Counted from the stretch's first letter, positions 8,095-17,948 are shown. The stretch: 64,000 nucleotides of DNA from Sphingomonas corticis (GCF_012035195.1 NZ_JAAVJH010000010.1:53607-117606); one strand, 5' to 3'. A program made the numbers and translations. Notes: generated by a model not told the origin, from the letters alone.

Positions 8095-8400
8095 ATGACT
8101 GCGCCCTCGCCAGACCGGAGCCATGCCGAACAGGTGCGCCAGCGCGCGCGGGTGGGGCTCGTCGGTCTCGCCGCGGTGGTGCTGCTGATCGGCCTCGCCA
8201 GCGCGATCCTCGCCACCGTCAATCGCGAACAGCCGGTGACCGCCGCCGGCGCCGCGCGGCCGGAGACGGTCGCCAACATGGCCGACGCCCCCGCCATGCC
8301 CTCCGCCGGCAGCCAGCCCCTGGTCGAGATGGGCGTCGCGCCCGCCACCGGCAACGTCGCCGCGCCGACATCGGACCCGTCGCCCGACGCCGCGCGCTGA
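8095..8400 (+). CDS. Small single-pass membrane protein, unknown
   Basis: 101 residues. One membrane helix (about residues 20-41, GLVGLAAVVLLIGLASAILA) is followed by a low-complexity Ala/Pro/Ser/Thr tail, probably periplasmic. No family recognised. It starts 13 bp after cysK and could be co-transcribed with it. Confidence 0.6.
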   Translation: MTAPSPDRSHAEQVRQRARVGLVGLAAVVLLIGLASAILATVNREQPVTAAGAARPETVANMADAPAMPSAGSQPLVEMGVAPATGNVAAPTSDPSPDAAR

Positions 8401-8429
8401 TTCGCCTGCCGTAGTGACGCGGGCGGTTC

Positions 8430-8444
8430 GGGGAAATCCGGGGA
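8430..8444 (+). promoter_or_regulatory. Two GGGGA boxes 10 bp apart in the mraZ leader
   Basis: GGGGA occurs at 8430 and 8440, one helical turn apart. MraZ binds TGGGN-type repeats spaced by 5 bp (10-bp period), so these are candidate MraZ sites. A five-repeat array in opposite orientation lies closer to mraZ. Confidence 0.4.
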
Positions 8445-8476
8445 AGGTCCCTGACGGTGCCACGAAGTCCACCGAT

Positions 8477-8491
8477 GTTCGTTCTATGTTC
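8477..8491 (+). promoter_or_regulatory. LexA (SOS) box in the dcw leader
   Basis: GTTC-GTTCTAT-GTTC, an exact match to GTTC-N7-GTTC. It lies about 270 bp before mraZ and 77 bp after the small membrane protein gene. A GGAGGAGG purine run follows at 8493-8500. The regulated transcript is not certain: it may be the dcw operon or an unannotated short transcript. Confidence 0.6.
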
Positions 8492-8584
8492 TGGAGGAGG
8501 GGCTGCGAAGTCGTGCTCGCCTTGCCTGCACGTCCGCCATCTCCGACCTTCGTAGGACGGAAAAGGTTACAAAAACGGGGCTGA

Positions 8585-8634
8585 TCCCCGACTTTCCCCG
8601 ATCCTCCCTTTCCATCCCCGCAACTCCCTGATAC
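8585..8634 (-). promoter_or_regulatory. Array of five MraZ-box-like repeats with 10-bp period
   Basis: Five units begin TCCC at 8585, 8595, 8605, 8615 and 8625. On the minus strand each reads GGGGA or GGGA followed by 5 bp. This matches the architecture of MraZ operators (TGGGN-N5 repeats) upstream of mraZ, where MraZ represses the dcw operon. The bases immediately before GGG differ from the E. coli TGGG form. Confidence 0.55.
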
Positions 8635-8747
8635 ATCCTTCAGCAGACATTGGGGGCAGGACCAGCGTCATCTGAAGATCGGATCACTCGTCGGTGGCGG
8701 TGGCCGCGGGCGAGGCGGGAAGTCCTGTGCCCGGGTGCGAGGTGGGC

Positions 8748-9248
8748 GTGGCCGAAAGGGTGCAATATCAGGGAAAGGGACTGGGGCTCGTCGATCCGAA
8801 GGGTCGCGTCGCCATCCCGAACGCCCTGCGCGCCATTCTCGCGGCCAACTCGCCGCGTGACGACGGCAAGGACGGCGGCACCGTCATCGTCGCGCCGCAT
8901 CCCGAATATCGCTGCCTGATCGCCTACGATCCCGCCTTCGTCGCGCTGTGGCAGGCGAAGCTCGAGTCGCTCGACGCGGCGCAGTTCGCCGCCTCGGGCC
9001 GTACCGACTGGAATATCCTCGACCGCGCCGGCGGGGCCGAGCCGCTGCCCTTCGACGGATCGGGCCGCTTCATCCTGCCCGCATTCGAGCGTCGCTACGC
9101 GCGGATCGACGAATCGGCCTATTTTCACGGCTCGTTCAACTGGATGACGATCTGGTCGCCCAAGGTGATGATGGAGACCGACGGCGTGGACGCGTTCCTG
9201 AAGGAATCCTGCGCGTTCGCGTGCGAGGAGAAGGGGATCGTGCTGTGA
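8748..9248 (+). CDS. mraZ: Transcriptional regulator MraZ, first gene of dcw cluster
   Basis: 166 residues from the GTG at 8748 ([20 protein letters not shown]). A longer reading from 8694 adds 18 non-family residues. Two AbrB-like half domains are seen: [15 protein letters not shown] near residue 14 and [19 protein letters not shown] near 100, both with the D-x-K/G-GR-x-x-x-P signature. MraZ is the DNA-binding repressor of its own operon. Position next to rsmH is canonical, and the last codon overlaps the rsmH GTG. Confidence 0.9.
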   Translation: MAERVQYQGKGLGLVDPKGRVAIPNALRAILAANSPRDDGKDGGTVIVAPHPEYRCLIAYDPAFVALWQAKLESLDAAQFAASGRTDWNILDRAGGAEPLPFDGSGRFILPAFERRYARIDESAYFHGSFNWMTIWSPKVMMETDGVDAFLKESCAFACEEKGIVL

Positions 9249-10177
9249 CGCCGCACGTCCCGGTCCTGCTCGCGGAAGTCGTCGCCGCGCTCGCCCCCGC
9301 CCCCGGCGAGCGCCACGTCGACGCGACCTTCGGCGCCGGCGGCTACACCCGCGCGATCCTGTCCACCGGCGCCAGCGTCATCGCCTTCGACCGCGATCCC
9401 GACGCGCTGGCCGCCGGCCGTGTGCTGGAGAAGGAGGAGGCGGGCCTGACGCTGGTCGCGTCGGATTTCTCGCGGATGGAGCGCGAGCTGGCGTCGCGCG
9501 AGCTAGCGCCGGTGGACGGCGTCACGATGGATATCGGCGTGTCGTCGATGCAGCTCGACCAGGCGGATCGCGGCTTCTCCTTCCAGGCCGACGGCCCGCT
9601 CGACATGCGGATGAGCCGCGAGGGCGAGAGTGCGGCGGATTTCCTGAACACCGCCGACGAGGAGACGATCGCCGACGTCCTCTACCGCTACGGCGACGAG
9701 CCCAAGTCGCGCCGCGTCGCGCGCGCGGTGGTGGCGGCACGCCCGCTGGCCACCACGGGCGAGTTCGCCACGGTGGTCAGGAAGGCGCTGGGCCATCGCC
9801 CGCACGAGAAGAAGGACCCGGCGACCCGCGCGTTCCAGGCCGTGCGCATCCACGTCAACCGCGAGCTGGACGAGCTGGCCGAGGGCCTCGCCGCGGCGGA
9901 GCGCGTGCTGAAGCCGGGCGGACGGCTGGCTGTCGTCACCTTCCACAGCCTGGAGGACCGGATGGTGAAGCGCTTCCTGCGCGACCGTTCCGGCGCGGCG
10001 CCCGCGGGATCGCGGCACCTGCCGGTGACCGCCGCGGCGCGCGCGCCCAGTTTCGAGATCACGTCCCGCGCCATCCGCGCGGGCGAGGCGGAGGTGGCCG
10101 CGAACCCGCGCGCCCGTTCCGCGACACTTCGCACCGCCCGGCGTACCGCGGCGGCACCCTGGCAGTCGGAGGCGTAA
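9245..10177 (+). CDS. rsmH: 16S rRNA (cytosine-1402-N4)-methyltransferase
   Basis: 310 residues. [13 protein letters not shown] at the start, the SAM-binding [14 protein letters not shown] near residue 24, [18 protein letters not shown] near 97, a [12 protein letters not shown] helix and [14 protein letters not shown] near 235 are RsmH hallmarks. It methylates C1402 of 16S rRNA at the ribosomal P site. GTG start overlaps the mraZ stop by GTGA, so coupling is likely. Confidence 0.95.
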   Translation: MTPHVPVLLAEVVAALAPAPGERHVDATFGAGGYTRAILSTGASVIAFDRDPDALAAGRVLEKEEAGLTLVASDFSRMERELASRELAPVDGVTMDIGVSSMQLDQADRGFSFQADGPLDMRMSREGESAADFLNTADEETIADVLYRYGDEPKSRRVARAVVAARPLATTGEFATVVRKALGHRPHEKKDPATRAFQAVRIHVNRELDELAEGLAAAERVLKPGGRLAVVTFHSLEDRMVKRFLRDRSGAAPAGSRHLPVTAAARAPSFEITSRAIRAGEAEVAANPRARSATLRTARRTAAAPWQSEA

Positions 10178-10178
10178 C

Positions 10179-10898
10179 ATGGCGGCGATGTATCGGTTGA
10201 AGGGGATCGGCTGGCTGGGAAGCTGCGCCTTCGCGGCGATCGGCTTCTATCTCGTCTCCTCGCAGGTGGCGGCCGAGCGCAAGAAGCTGGAGACCATCGA
10301 CCGCCAGATCGTGTCCGCCGAGCGCGACATCCGCGCGCTGGAGACCGAGTTCGACGTGCGCGCCAACCTGGCGCAGCTGGAGCGGTGGAACGGCGACACG
10401 CTGGCGCTGACCGTGCCGGTGGCGGCGCAGTTCGTGTCCGACGAGGGCGCGCTGGCGGCGCTGTCGCCCCGGCCCGTGGCTCCGGCGATGGGCGGGGTGC
10501 CCGGGATCGATGGGGCCGAGGTGCGCACCGCGCAGCTGATCGTCCCCGCCGCCCCCGCGCCTATGCCCGCGCTGATTCCCGTCGCCGCCCCCGTCACTGG
10601 CCCCGTCGCCGCCCCCGCGACGGCGCGCCCGGTGATCGCCGCGGTGGCGCCCGCCACGCGCCACGCCGAGACGCCGGTGGTCTCCGGTGGCACGCGCCCG
10701 CTGCCGACGCTGGTGAAGGCCGCCGCGATCCGCCCCGCCGCCCCGGTCGCACGGATGCAGACGGTCGCGATGGTGCAGCCCGCGGCGCGCGCGCGAAACA
10801 TCCGCGCGGTGGCGATGCTGGACAAGTCGCTGCTGTCCGACACGACCATGGGCGACCTGATGAGCGGCGCGCGGCACGAGGGGAGCCGTCTGCGTTGA
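10179..10898 (+). CDS. ftsL: Cell division protein FtsL, with long Ala/Pro-rich extension
   Basis: 239 residues, about twice the usual length. The first ~75 residues look like FtsL: a membrane helix (about 9-29) then a leucine-zipper-like coiled coil (KKLETIDRQIVSAERDIRAL). From about residue 85 there is an Ala/Pro/Val-rich low-complexity segment, then a conserved-looking end (AMLDKSLLSDTTMGDLMSG). FtsL with FtsB and FtsQ activates septal synthesis by FtsW-FtsI in the periplasm. It starts 1 bp after rsmH and overlaps ftsI. Confidence 0.85.
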   Translation: MAAMYRLKGIGWLGSCAFAAIGFYLVSSQVAAERKKLETIDRQIVSAERDIRALETEFDVRANLAQLERWNGDTLALTVPVAAQFVSDEGALAALSPRPVAPAMGGVPGIDGAEVRTAQLIVPAAPAPMPALIPVAAPVTGPVAAPATARPVIAAVAPATRHAETPVVSGGTRPLPTLVKAAAIRPAAPVARMQTVAMVQPAARARNIRAVAMLDKSLLSDTTMGDLMSGARHEGSRLR

Positions 10899-12604
10899 CC
10901 GCACTCGTCGCCCGGCCGATCAGGACGCAGCGCGCGCCCGACCAGCGTCAGGCGATGCTGGCGACGCAGCACCTGCGCCTGATGGTGCTGATGCTGCTGT
11001 TCGGCGCGGCGGTGACCGTCATCGTCGCGCGGTTGGCGCTGCTCGGCGTGCTGGAGGGCGGCGGGGCGGATCGCGCGCGCGCGCTGGTGGCGTCGCGCGG
11101 CGACATCGTCGACCGCAACGGCGCCCCGCTGGCGCGCACGATCGACGCCTGGACGATCGGCGTCCATCCCGGCAAGCTGATCGGCGATCCGGCGACCATC
11201 GCGCAGAAGCTGGCCGACCTGATGCCCGACAAGGGCGATCAGTCGGCGTTCTACGCGCAGATCACCAAGCCGGTCAGCTTCACCTACCTCAACCGCCGTG
11301 CCAGCCCCGCGCTGGTGGAGGCGGTGAACGCGATCGGCGAGCCGGGCATCGTCTTCGAGCGGGAGACGCAGCGGCTCTATCCGCAATCGACGCTGGCCGC
11401 GCACGTTCTGGGCTTCATCAGCAACGGGCACGGGCAGAGCGGGATCGAGCGCGCGCTGGACGACCGGCTGACCGGCGCGGCCACGTCGGGCGCGCCCGTC
11501 GCGCTGTCGATCGACGCGCGCGTGCAGGCGGCGATGGAGAGCGAGCTGGGCGGCGCCATGGCCTCCATGCAGGCGCGCGCCGCCGCGGGCATCGTGCTGG
11601 ACGTCGACAGCGGCGAGGTGATCTCGATGGTCTCCATGCCGCTGTTCAACCCCAACCGCGTCGGCATGGCGGGCACCGAGCAGCTGCGCAACACGGTGAC
11701 GCAGTCGGTCTACGAACTCGGCTCCGCCTTCAAGCCGATCACGATGGCGGTGGCGATCGATTCGGGCGTGGTCAGCGACATGAGCCGCCGCTTCGACGCG
11801 ACCGCGCCGCTCCAGGTCGGCCGCTTCCGCATCAAGGACGACCATCCGCAGAAGCGCTGGCTCAACATCCCGGAGACGCTGATCCATTCGTCGAACATCG
11901 CCACCGCGCGGATCGCCGACGAGATCGGCCCGGCGCGGTTGCAGGCGATGTTCCGCAAGCTGGGCTTCGATACGAAGCCCGATATCGAGCTGCGCGAGAA
12001 GGGTCGTCCGCTGTGGCCGACGTTCTGGGCGCGCACGACGACGATGACCACCGCCTACGGCCACGGCATCGCCGTCACGCCGCTGCACCTGGCCAGCGCC
12101 TATGCCGCGCTGGTGAACGGCGGTATCTGGCGGCCGTCCACGCTGCTGCGCGTGCAGCCGGGCCACGCGCCGCAGGGCCGCCGCGTCATCAGCGCCGACA
12201 CCAGCTACCGGATGCGCCAGCTGCTGCGGCTGATCGTGCTGGACGGCACCGGGCGCAAGGCGGAGGCGCCCGGTTATCGCGTGGGCGGCAAGACCGGTAC
12301 GGCGGAGGCGGCGTCGGCGGGTGGCTACGACCGCAACCGCAACGTGTCGACGTTCGCGGCGGCTTTCCCCATGGACGCACCGCGTTATGTCGTGCTGGTG
12401 ATGATGGATTCGCCCAAGCGCGTGGAAGCGAACTCGTTCCAGACCACCGCGGCCTATACCGCGGCGCCGGTGGTCAGCCGCGTCATCAGCCGGACGGGCG
12501 CGATGCTGGGCGTGATGCCCGACGACCGGCGCGACGTCGACACGACGCAGATCGGCAGCCTGGTGTGGCGCGCGCCCGGCGAGCACGGGTCGCAGGGCGA
12601 GTGA
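10895..12604 (+). CDS. ftsI: Peptidoglycan D,D-transpeptidase FtsI (PBP3)
   Basis: 569 residues from a TTG start overlapping the ftsL stop. An N-terminal membrane helix (about residues 27-47) is followed by a PBP dimerisation region (RGDIVDRNGAPLART) and a transpeptidase domain. The catalytic SAFK is at residues 277-280, an SSN-like HSSNIA near 331 and KTGT at 466-469. It cross-links septal peptidoglycan in the divisome with FtsW. All three penicillin-binding motifs are intact. Confidence 0.95.
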   Translation: MTALVARPIRTQRAPDQRQAMLATQHLRLMVLMLLFGAAVTVIVARLALLGVLEGGGADRARALVASRGDIVDRNGAPLARTIDAWTIGVHPGKLIGDPATIAQKLADLMPDKGDQSAFYAQITKPVSFTYLNRRASPALVEAVNAIGEPGIVFERETQRLYPQSTLAAHVLGFISNGHGQSGIERALDDRLTGAATSGAPVALSIDARVQAAMESELGGAMASMQARAAAGIVLDVDSGEVISMVSMPLFNPNRVGMAGTEQLRNTVTQSVYELGSAFKPITMAVAIDSGVVSDMSRRFDATAPLQVGRFRIKDDHPQKRWLNIPETLIHSSNIATARIADEIGPARLQAMFRKLGFDTKPDIELREKGRPLWPTFWARTTTMTTAYGHGIAVTPLHLASAYAALVNGGIWRPSTLLRVQPGHAPQGRRVISADTSYRMRQLLRLIVLDGTGRKAEAPGYRVGGKTGTAEAASAGGYDRNRNVSTFAAAFPMDAPRYVVLVMMDSPKRVEANSFQTTAAYTAAPVVSRVISRTGAMLGVMPDDRRDVDTTQIGSLVWRAPGEHGSQGE

Positions 12605-12653
12605 CGGGGACGCGCTCCTCGCCGCCCGCCGCGCCGGATGGAGCCATGGTCGC

Positions 12654-14069
12654 ATGAGGCTCTCCCACCTCGTCCCCGGCGCACCCGACGTCGCCGTCAC
12701 CGGCTTCGCGATCGACCATCGCAAGGTCGCGCCCGGCACCATCTTCGGCGCGTTCGAGGGCGCGCGCGTGAACGGCGAGGACTTCATTCCCGCGGCGGTG
12801 GAGGCCGGCGCGGTCGCGGTGGTGGCGCGCTCCGCCGCCCGCGTGGAAGGCGCGCTCCACGTCCGCTCCGACGAGCCGCGCGCCCTGTTCGCCGCGCTCG
12901 CCTCACGCTTCTTCGCGCCGTTCCCGGCGACCTGCGTGGCGGTGACGGGCACCAACGGCAAGACCTCCACGGTGGAGATGACGCGCCAGCTGTGGCGCAT
13001 GGCGGGGCGCCACGCCGCCTCCATCGGCACGTTGGGCGTCACCACCGCCGATGACCGCGTCACCACGGGGCTGACGACGCCCGACGTCGTCACCTTCCTC
13101 TCCAACGTCGGCGGGCTGGCGCGCGAGGGCGTGACGCACCTCGCGTTCGAGGCGTCGAGCCACGGGCTGACGCAATATCGCACCGAGGGGCTGCCGGTGG
13201 CCGCGGCCGCCTTCACCAATCTCAGCCGCGACCACCTCGACTATCACGGCGACATGGCGGCGTATTTCACCGCCAAGCTGCGGCTGTTCGCCGAGGTGCT
13301 GAGCGCGACGGGCACCGCGGTCGTCTGGCGCGACGATCCCCAGTCGGAGCGGGTGGTCAATCTGGCGCGCGAGCGCGGCAACCGCATCGTGACGGTGGGC
13401 GAGCACGGCGACGACCTGCGCCTCGTCGCGCGCGAGCCGACGCTGCTGGGGCAGGGGCTGACGATCCGCGCGGGCGATGCCGACCACCGCGTCACGCTGC
13501 CGCTGATCGGCGCGTACCAGGCCGCCAACGCGCTGGTCGCGGCCGGGCTGGTGATCGCGACCGGCGGCGACGTGGCGGCGACGATCGCGGGGCTGGCGCG
13601 GCTCCAGCCGGTGCGCGGCCGGCTGGAACGCGCCGCGATCACGACGACGGGCGCGCCGGTCTACGTCGACTACGCGCACACGCCCGACGCGCTGGAGGCC
13701 GCCACCGCGGCGCTTCGCCCCCATGTCGAGGGTCGGCTGATCCTCGTCTTCGGCGCCGGCGGCGACCGCGACCAGGGCAAGCGCGAGCCGATGGGCGAGG
13801 CCGCGGCGCGCACCGCCGACGTCGTCATCGTCACCGACGACAATCCCCGCGGCGAGGATGCCGCCGCGATCCGCGCCGCGGTGCTGAAGGGGGCGCCCGG
13901 CGCGCGCGAGATCGGCGACCGCCGCTCCGCCATCGCCGCCGCCGTGGCGGACGCGGGCGCGGGCGACATCGTGCTGATCGCGGGCAAGGGGCACGAGCAG
14001 GGACAGATCGTCGGCGACCTGGTGCTGCCGTTCGACGACGTCGCCGTGGCACGGGAGTGCGCGGCGTGA
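12654..14069 (+). CDS. murE: UDP-MurNAc-tripeptide synthetase (DAP-adding)
   Basis: 471 residues. Mur ligase P-loop VTGTNGKTSTVEM near residue 100, FEASSHGL, NLSRDHLDYHGDM and YVDYAHTPDALE are present. The DDNPR motif near residue 395 is the meso-diaminopimelate specificity signature, so it should add m-DAP to UDP-MurNAc-L-Ala-D-Glu in the cytoplasm. It lies 49 bp after ftsI and 31 bp before murF. Confidence 0.95.
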   Translation: MRLSHLVPGAPDVAVTGFAIDHRKVAPGTIFGAFEGARVNGEDFIPAAVEAGAVAVVARSAARVEGALHVRSDEPRALFAALASRFFAPFPATCVAVTGTNGKTSTVEMTRQLWRMAGRHAASIGTLGVTTADDRVTTGLTTPDVVTFLSNVGGLAREGVTHLAFEASSHGLTQYRTEGLPVAAAAFTNLSRDHLDYHGDMAAYFTAKLRLFAEVLSATGTAVVWRDDPQSERVVNLARERGNRIVTVGEHGDDLRLVAREPTLLGQGLTIRAGDADHRVTLPLIGAYQAANALVAAGLVIATGGDVAATIAGLARLQPVRGRLERAAITTTGAPVYVDYAHTPDALEAATAALRPHVEGRLILVFGAGGDRDQGKREPMGEAAARTADVVIVTDDNPRGEDAAAIRAAVLKGAPGAREIGDRRSAIAAAVADAGAGDIVLIAGKGHEQGQIVGDLVLPFDDVAVARECAA

Positions 14070-14100
14070 GGCCCGCTTCGCATGACGGACGTATGCGCCG

Positions 14101-15474
14101 ATGACTCCGATCTGGACCGCCCCCGCCATCGCGCGTGCCGTCGGCGGCACCGCCTCGGCCGACTTCGCCGCCACCGGCGTCGCCTTCGACAGCCGCGAGG
14201 TGGGCGAGGGCGACCTGTTCGTCGCGCTGACCGGCGAGAGCACGGACGGCCACCGCTTCCTCGACCAGGCGTTTGCGCAAGGGGCGGCGGGCGCGATCGT
14301 CTCCGCCGACACGCCCCATCCGCACGTTCGCGCCGCCGACACCTTCGCCGCGCTGGAGGACCTCGCCCGCGCCGCCCGCGCGCGCGTGGCGGGCAAGGTG
14401 ATCGGCGTCACCGGATCGGTCGGCAAGACCTCGACCAAGGAAGCGCTGTTCGCCGCGCTCAACCGTTCGCCGTCGAGGCGCGCGCACCGGTCGGTGAAGA
14501 GCTACAACAACCATACCGGCGTACCGCTCAGCCTGGCGCGGATGCCCGCGGACAGCGACTATGCGGTGCTGGAGATGGGGATGAACCATCCCGGCGAACT
14601 CGCGCATCTCACCACGCTGGTCCGCCCGCACGTGGCGATGATCACCGCCATCGCCCCCGCGCACACCGAATTCTTCCCCGACGAGGGCGCCATCGCCGAC
14701 GCCAAGGGGGAGATCTTCCGCGGGCTGGAACCGGGCGGCACCGCCATCGTGCCGTTCGACAGCCCGCATCGCGACCGCCTGATCGGCCACGCCCGCCCGC
14801 ACGCCGGCACGATCGTCACCTTCGGCATGGACCGCGCGGCGGACGTCCACCCGCTCGAACTGGCGCCCGCGCCCACCGGCGGCACCTTCGTCACCGCACG
14901 CCTGGGGGCGCGGGAGCTGAGCTTCACCGTGTCGCAGCCGGGCGACCATTGGGTGTCGAACGCGCTCGCCGTCCTCGCTGCCGTCGATGCGGTGGGCGGC
15001 GACCTCGCACTCGCGGGCCTCGCGCTCGGCGAGCTTGGCGGGCTGCCCGGCCGCGGCGCGCGGCGCACGGTCGCGCTCGCCGGCGGCGAGGCGATGCTGA
15101 TCGACGAGAGCTACAACGCCAATCCCGCCTCCATGCGCGCCACGCTGAAGGTGCTGGCGCGCGAGCCCGGCCGCCACGTCGCGGTGCTGGGCGAAATGCG
15201 CGAGATGGGCGACAAGGCGGATCGCTACCACGCCGGGCTGGCCGAGCCCATCGTGGAGGCGCGCGTCGAAGCGTTGGTCCTCGTCGGCGAGGCGATGACG
15301 CACCTCGCCGCGGCGCTTGAGGGGCGGGTGGATTTCGTCCATGTGCCCGATGCCGCATCCGCGCTGGATCATGCCCGCAGGCTGATCGCGCCGGGCGACG
15401 CGGTGCTCGTCAAGGGATCGAACGGAGTGGGGCTGTCGCGGGTCGTCGCGGGCCTCGCGGGGGGCCATCGCTAG
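14101..15474 (+). CDS. murF: UDP-MurNAc-tripeptide--D-alanyl-D-alanine ligase
   Basis: 457 residues. P-loop VTGSVGKTSTKEAL near residue 104, then SYNNHTGVPLSLARMP near 138, VLEMGMNHPGELAHLT and DESYNANPASMRATL near 336 are MurF signatures. It adds D-Ala-D-Ala to complete the UDP-MurNAc-pentapeptide. The stop codon is directly followed by the GTG of mraY. Confidence 0.95.
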   Translation: MTPIWTAPAIARAVGGTASADFAATGVAFDSREVGEGDLFVALTGESTDGHRFLDQAFAQGAAGAIVSADTPHPHVRAADTFAALEDLARAARARVAGKVIGVTGSVGKTSTKEALFAALNRSPSRRAHRSVKSYNNHTGVPLSLARMPADSDYAVLEMGMNHPGELAHLTTLVRPHVAMITAIAPAHTEFFPDEGAIADAKGEIFRGLEPGGTAIVPFDSPHRDRLIGHARPHAGTIVTFGMDRAADVHPLELAPAPTGGTFVTARLGARELSFTVSQPGDHWVSNALAVLAAVDAVGGDLALAGLALGELGGLPGRGARRTVALAGGEAMLIDESYNANPASMRATLKVLAREPGRHVAVLGEMREMGDKADRYHAGLAEPIVEARVEALVLVGEAMTHLAAALEGRVDFVHVPDAASALDHARRLIAPGDAVLVKGSNGVGLSRVVAGLAGGHR

Positions 15475-16545
15475 GTGCTGTACTGGATCGCCGAACAGCT
15501 GGGCTTCCCCGGCGCGCTGAACCTGATCCGCTACCTGTCGTTCCGGTCGGGCGGCGCGGTGGCGACGGCGCTGGTGATCGGCTGGATCATCGGGCCGAAG
15601 TTCATCGGCTGGCTGCGCGTGCGCCAGGGCAAAGGGCAGCCCATCCGCGCCGACGGCCCGCAGACCCACCTCGCCAAGCGCGGCACGCCGACGATGGGCG
15701 GGCTGATGATCCTGACCAGCCTGTCGCTGTCGATCCTGCTGTGGATGGACCTCAGCAATCCCTATGTATGGGCGTGCCTGTGCGTCACGCTGGGCTTCGG
15801 CGCGATCGGCTTCCTCGACGATTACGACAAGGTGCGAAAGGCCAGCACCGCGGGCGTGCCCGGCCGGGTGCGGCTGCTGCTGGAATTCCTCATCGCCGGC
15901 GTCGCCGCGGCGATCATCATGCAGGAGAACGGGGCGCACCTCTACCTGCCGTTCACCAACCGCTACTACCTCGACCTCGGCTACGCCTATCCGCTGTTCG
16001 CCGCCTTCGTGATCGTCAGCTTCGGCAATGCGGTCAACCTGACGGACGGGCTCGACGGCCTCGCCACCATGCCCGTCATCATCGCCGCCGTGGCGTTCAT
16101 GGTGATCGCGTACCTCGCCGGCAACGTAAAATACGCCGACTATCTCGGCATTCCCCACGTGCCGCGCGCGGGCGATCTCGCCATCTTCTGCGGCGCAATG
16201 GTGGGCGCGGGGCTCGCCTTCCTGTGGTACAATGCGCCTCCCGCGGCGGTGTTCATGGGCGACACCGGCAGTCTCGCGCTCGGCGGCGCGCTCGGCACCA
16301 TCGCCGTCGTCGCGCATCACGAGATCGTGCTCGGCATCATCGGCGGGCTGTTCGTCGTGGAGGCGCTCAGCGTCATCATCCAGGTGTTCTGGTACAAGCG
16401 GACGGGCAAGCGCATCTTCCGCATGGCGCCGATCCATCACCATTTCGAGCAGCTGGGCTGGAGCGAGCCGACCGTCGTGATCCGGTTCTGGATCATCGCG
16501 CTGGTGCTGGCGCTGGCCGGTCTGTCGACGTTGAAGCTGCGGTGA
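15475..16545 (+). CDS. mraY: Phospho-MurNAc-pentapeptide translocase
   Basis: 356 residues, around ten hydrophobic helices. It has the MraY motifs [10 protein letters not shown] near residue 65, FLDDYDKV near 115 (Asp-Asp pair), [13 protein letters not shown] near 188 and the C-terminal [13 protein letters not shown]. It transfers phospho-MurNAc-pentapeptide to undecaprenyl phosphate, making lipid I on the inner face of the inner membrane. The GTG start abuts the murF stop; its own stop overlaps the murD start. Confidence 0.95.
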   Translation: MLYWIAEQLGFPGALNLIRYLSFRSGGAVATALVIGWIIGPKFIGWLRVRQGKGQPIRADGPQTHLAKRGTPTMGGLMILTSLSLSILLWMDLSNPYVWACLCVTLGFGAIGFLDDYDKVRKASTAGVPGRVRLLLEFLIAGVAAAIIMQENGAHLYLPFTNRYYLDLGYAYPLFAAFVIVSFGNAVNLTDGLDGLATMPVIIAAVAFMVIAYLAGNVKYADYLGIPHVPRAGDLAIFCGAMVGAGLAFLWYNAPPAAVFMGDTGSLALGGALGTIAVVAHHEIVLGIIGGLFVVEALSVIIQVFWYKRTGKRIFRMAPIHHHFEQLGWSEPTVVIRFWIIALVLALAGLSTLKLR

Positions 16546-17948
16546 TCGTTTCGGGCGCCTGGGCGGGGAAGCGGTACGCCGTGCTCGGGCTGGCGCGATC
16601 CGGCGCGGCGACCGTGCGCGCGCTGCTGGTGGGCGGGGCGTCGGTAACGGCGTGGGACAGCGACGAGGCGAGGCGTGATGCTATCCTCCCCGAGCTTGCT
16701 CGGGGAGGGGGACCGGCGAAGCCGGTGGAGGGGCAGATGCGGGACGCTTCCGTATCCACCCCTCCGCCGTCGCTGCGCGACGGTCCCCCTCCCCAAGACG
16801 AGCTTGGGGAGGATCTGACGATCGCCGACCTCGACACGCTCGACCTCTCCGCCTTCGACGCGCTCGTCGTCTCTCCCGGCGTGCCGCTGAACACCCACCC
16901 CCTCGCCGCGCGTGCGCGGGCCGCCGGGGTGCCCATCGTCGGCGACATCGAACTGTTCTCGCAGGCCCGCGCCGACCTGCCGCCGCACAAGGTCGTCGGC
17001 ATCACCGGCACCAACGGCAAGTCGACCACCACCGCGCTGGTCCACCACCTCCTCGCCACCGCGGGGATGCCGGCGCGCATGGGTGGCAACATCGGCCTGC
17101 CGATCCTGGCGCAGCAGCCGCTGGCTCAGGGCGGCGTCTACGTGCTCGAGCTGTCGAGCTACCAGATCGACCTCACGCGCTCGCTGGACTGCGACGTCGC
17201 GGTGCTGCTGAACGTCACGCCCGACCATCTCGACCGCTACGACGGGTTCGATGCCTATGCCGCCAGCAAGGCGCGGTTGTTCGCGATGCAGTCGCCCGCG
17301 CACGACGCCGTGATCGGCATCGGCGACGCGCCGTCGGCGGCCATCGCGCGCGGCCTGTCGGCACGTGGCGAGCACCTGACGAAGATCGCGCCCGGCGTCT
17401 GCATGGACCAGTCGCGCTGGCCGAGCCTGCAAGGCCCGCACAACGCGCAGAACGCGCTCGCCGCCATCGCCGCCGCGCGCGCGCTGGGCGTGGACGAGGC
17501 GGTGATCGACCGCGGGCTGGAGACGTTCGCCGGCCTGCCCCACCGCATGGAGCGCGTGGCGACGCTGGACGGCGTCACCTATGTCGACGACAGCAAGGCG
17601 ACCAATCCGGAAAGCGCCGCCCCCGCGCTCGCCGCGTTTCCGCGCATCCACTGGATCCTGGGCGGGCGCGCCAAGGGCGACGACCTCGACGCCTGCCTGC
17701 CGCATCTCGGCCATGTCGCGCACGCCTATACGATCGGCGAGGCGGGTGCGCGCTTCGCCGAGGTGCTGCGCGACCACGTCGCCGTGACGGAGGCGGGGAC
17801 GCTCGACGCCGCGGTGCGCGCCGCCGCCGCCGCCGCGGTGCGCGGCGAGGTGGTGCTGCTGTCGCCCGCCGCCGCCTCCTTCGACCAGTTCCGCGACTAC
17901 GAACACCGGGGCGCCGCCTTCCGCGCGGCGGTGGAGGGGCTCAAGTGA
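16542..17948 (+). CDS. murD: UDP-MurNAc-L-alanine--D-glutamate ligase, with in-frame palindromic insert
   Basis: 468 residues from GTG. The N-terminal Rossmann-like start [17 protein letters not shown], the P-loop [19 protein letters not shown] near residue 151, [10 protein letters not shown] and DDSKATNP are MurD motifs. It adds D-Glu to UDP-MurNAc-L-Ala. Residues ~48-91 are foreign to the family: they are encoded by a 130-bp palindromic element (16684-16813) placed between the second beta strand region (VTAWDSDEA) and [13 protein letters not shown]. Without it the protein would have the usual length of about 425. The frame stays open, so the enzyme is presumably active with a surface loop. 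Confidence 0.93.
   Translation: MIVSGAWAGKRYAVLGLARSGAATVRALLVGGASVTAWDSDEARRDAILPELARGGGPAKPVEGQMRDASVSTPPPSLRDGPPPQDELGEDLTIADLDTLDLSAFDALVVSPGVPLNTHPLAARARAAGVPIVGDIELFSQARADLPPHKVVGITGTNGKSTTTALVHHLLATAGMPARMGGNIGLPILAQQPLAQGGVYVLELSSYQIDLTRSLDCDVAVLLNVTPDHLDRYDGFDAYAASKARLFAMQSPAHDAVIGIGDAPSAAIARGLSARGEHLTKIAPGVCMDQSRWPSLQGPHNAQNALAAIAAARALGVDEAVIDRGLETFAGLPHRMERVATLDGVTYVDDSKATNPESAAPALAAFPRIHWILGGRAKGDDLDACLPHLGHVAHAYTIGEAGARFAEVLRDHVAVTEAGTLDAAVRAAAAAAVRGEVVLLSPAAASFDQFRDYEHRGAAFRAAVEGLK
16684..16813. repeat. 130-bp palindromic element inside murD coding sequence
   Basis: The two ends are inverted copies: TCCTCCCC at the left, GGGGAGGA at the right. Each arm contains nested hairpins. 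The left arm has GGGGAGGGGGACC, then a small GGC-GAA-GCC stem, then GGTGGAGGGG; the right arm has the complementary CCCCTCC...GGTCCCCCTCCCC. An element of the same length and plan lies in murB. The murB copy has AGC-GAA-GCT in the small stem, a compensatory change that keeps pairing. Confidence 0.85.

Noticed and set aside
10247..13219. A 990-codon open frame on the minus strand across ftsL, ftsI and murE
   Set aside because: Same reason: antisense to three well-identified genes, no domain.
13831..16443. An 870-codon minus-strand frame across murE, murF and mraY
   Set aside because: Antisense shadow with biased composition.
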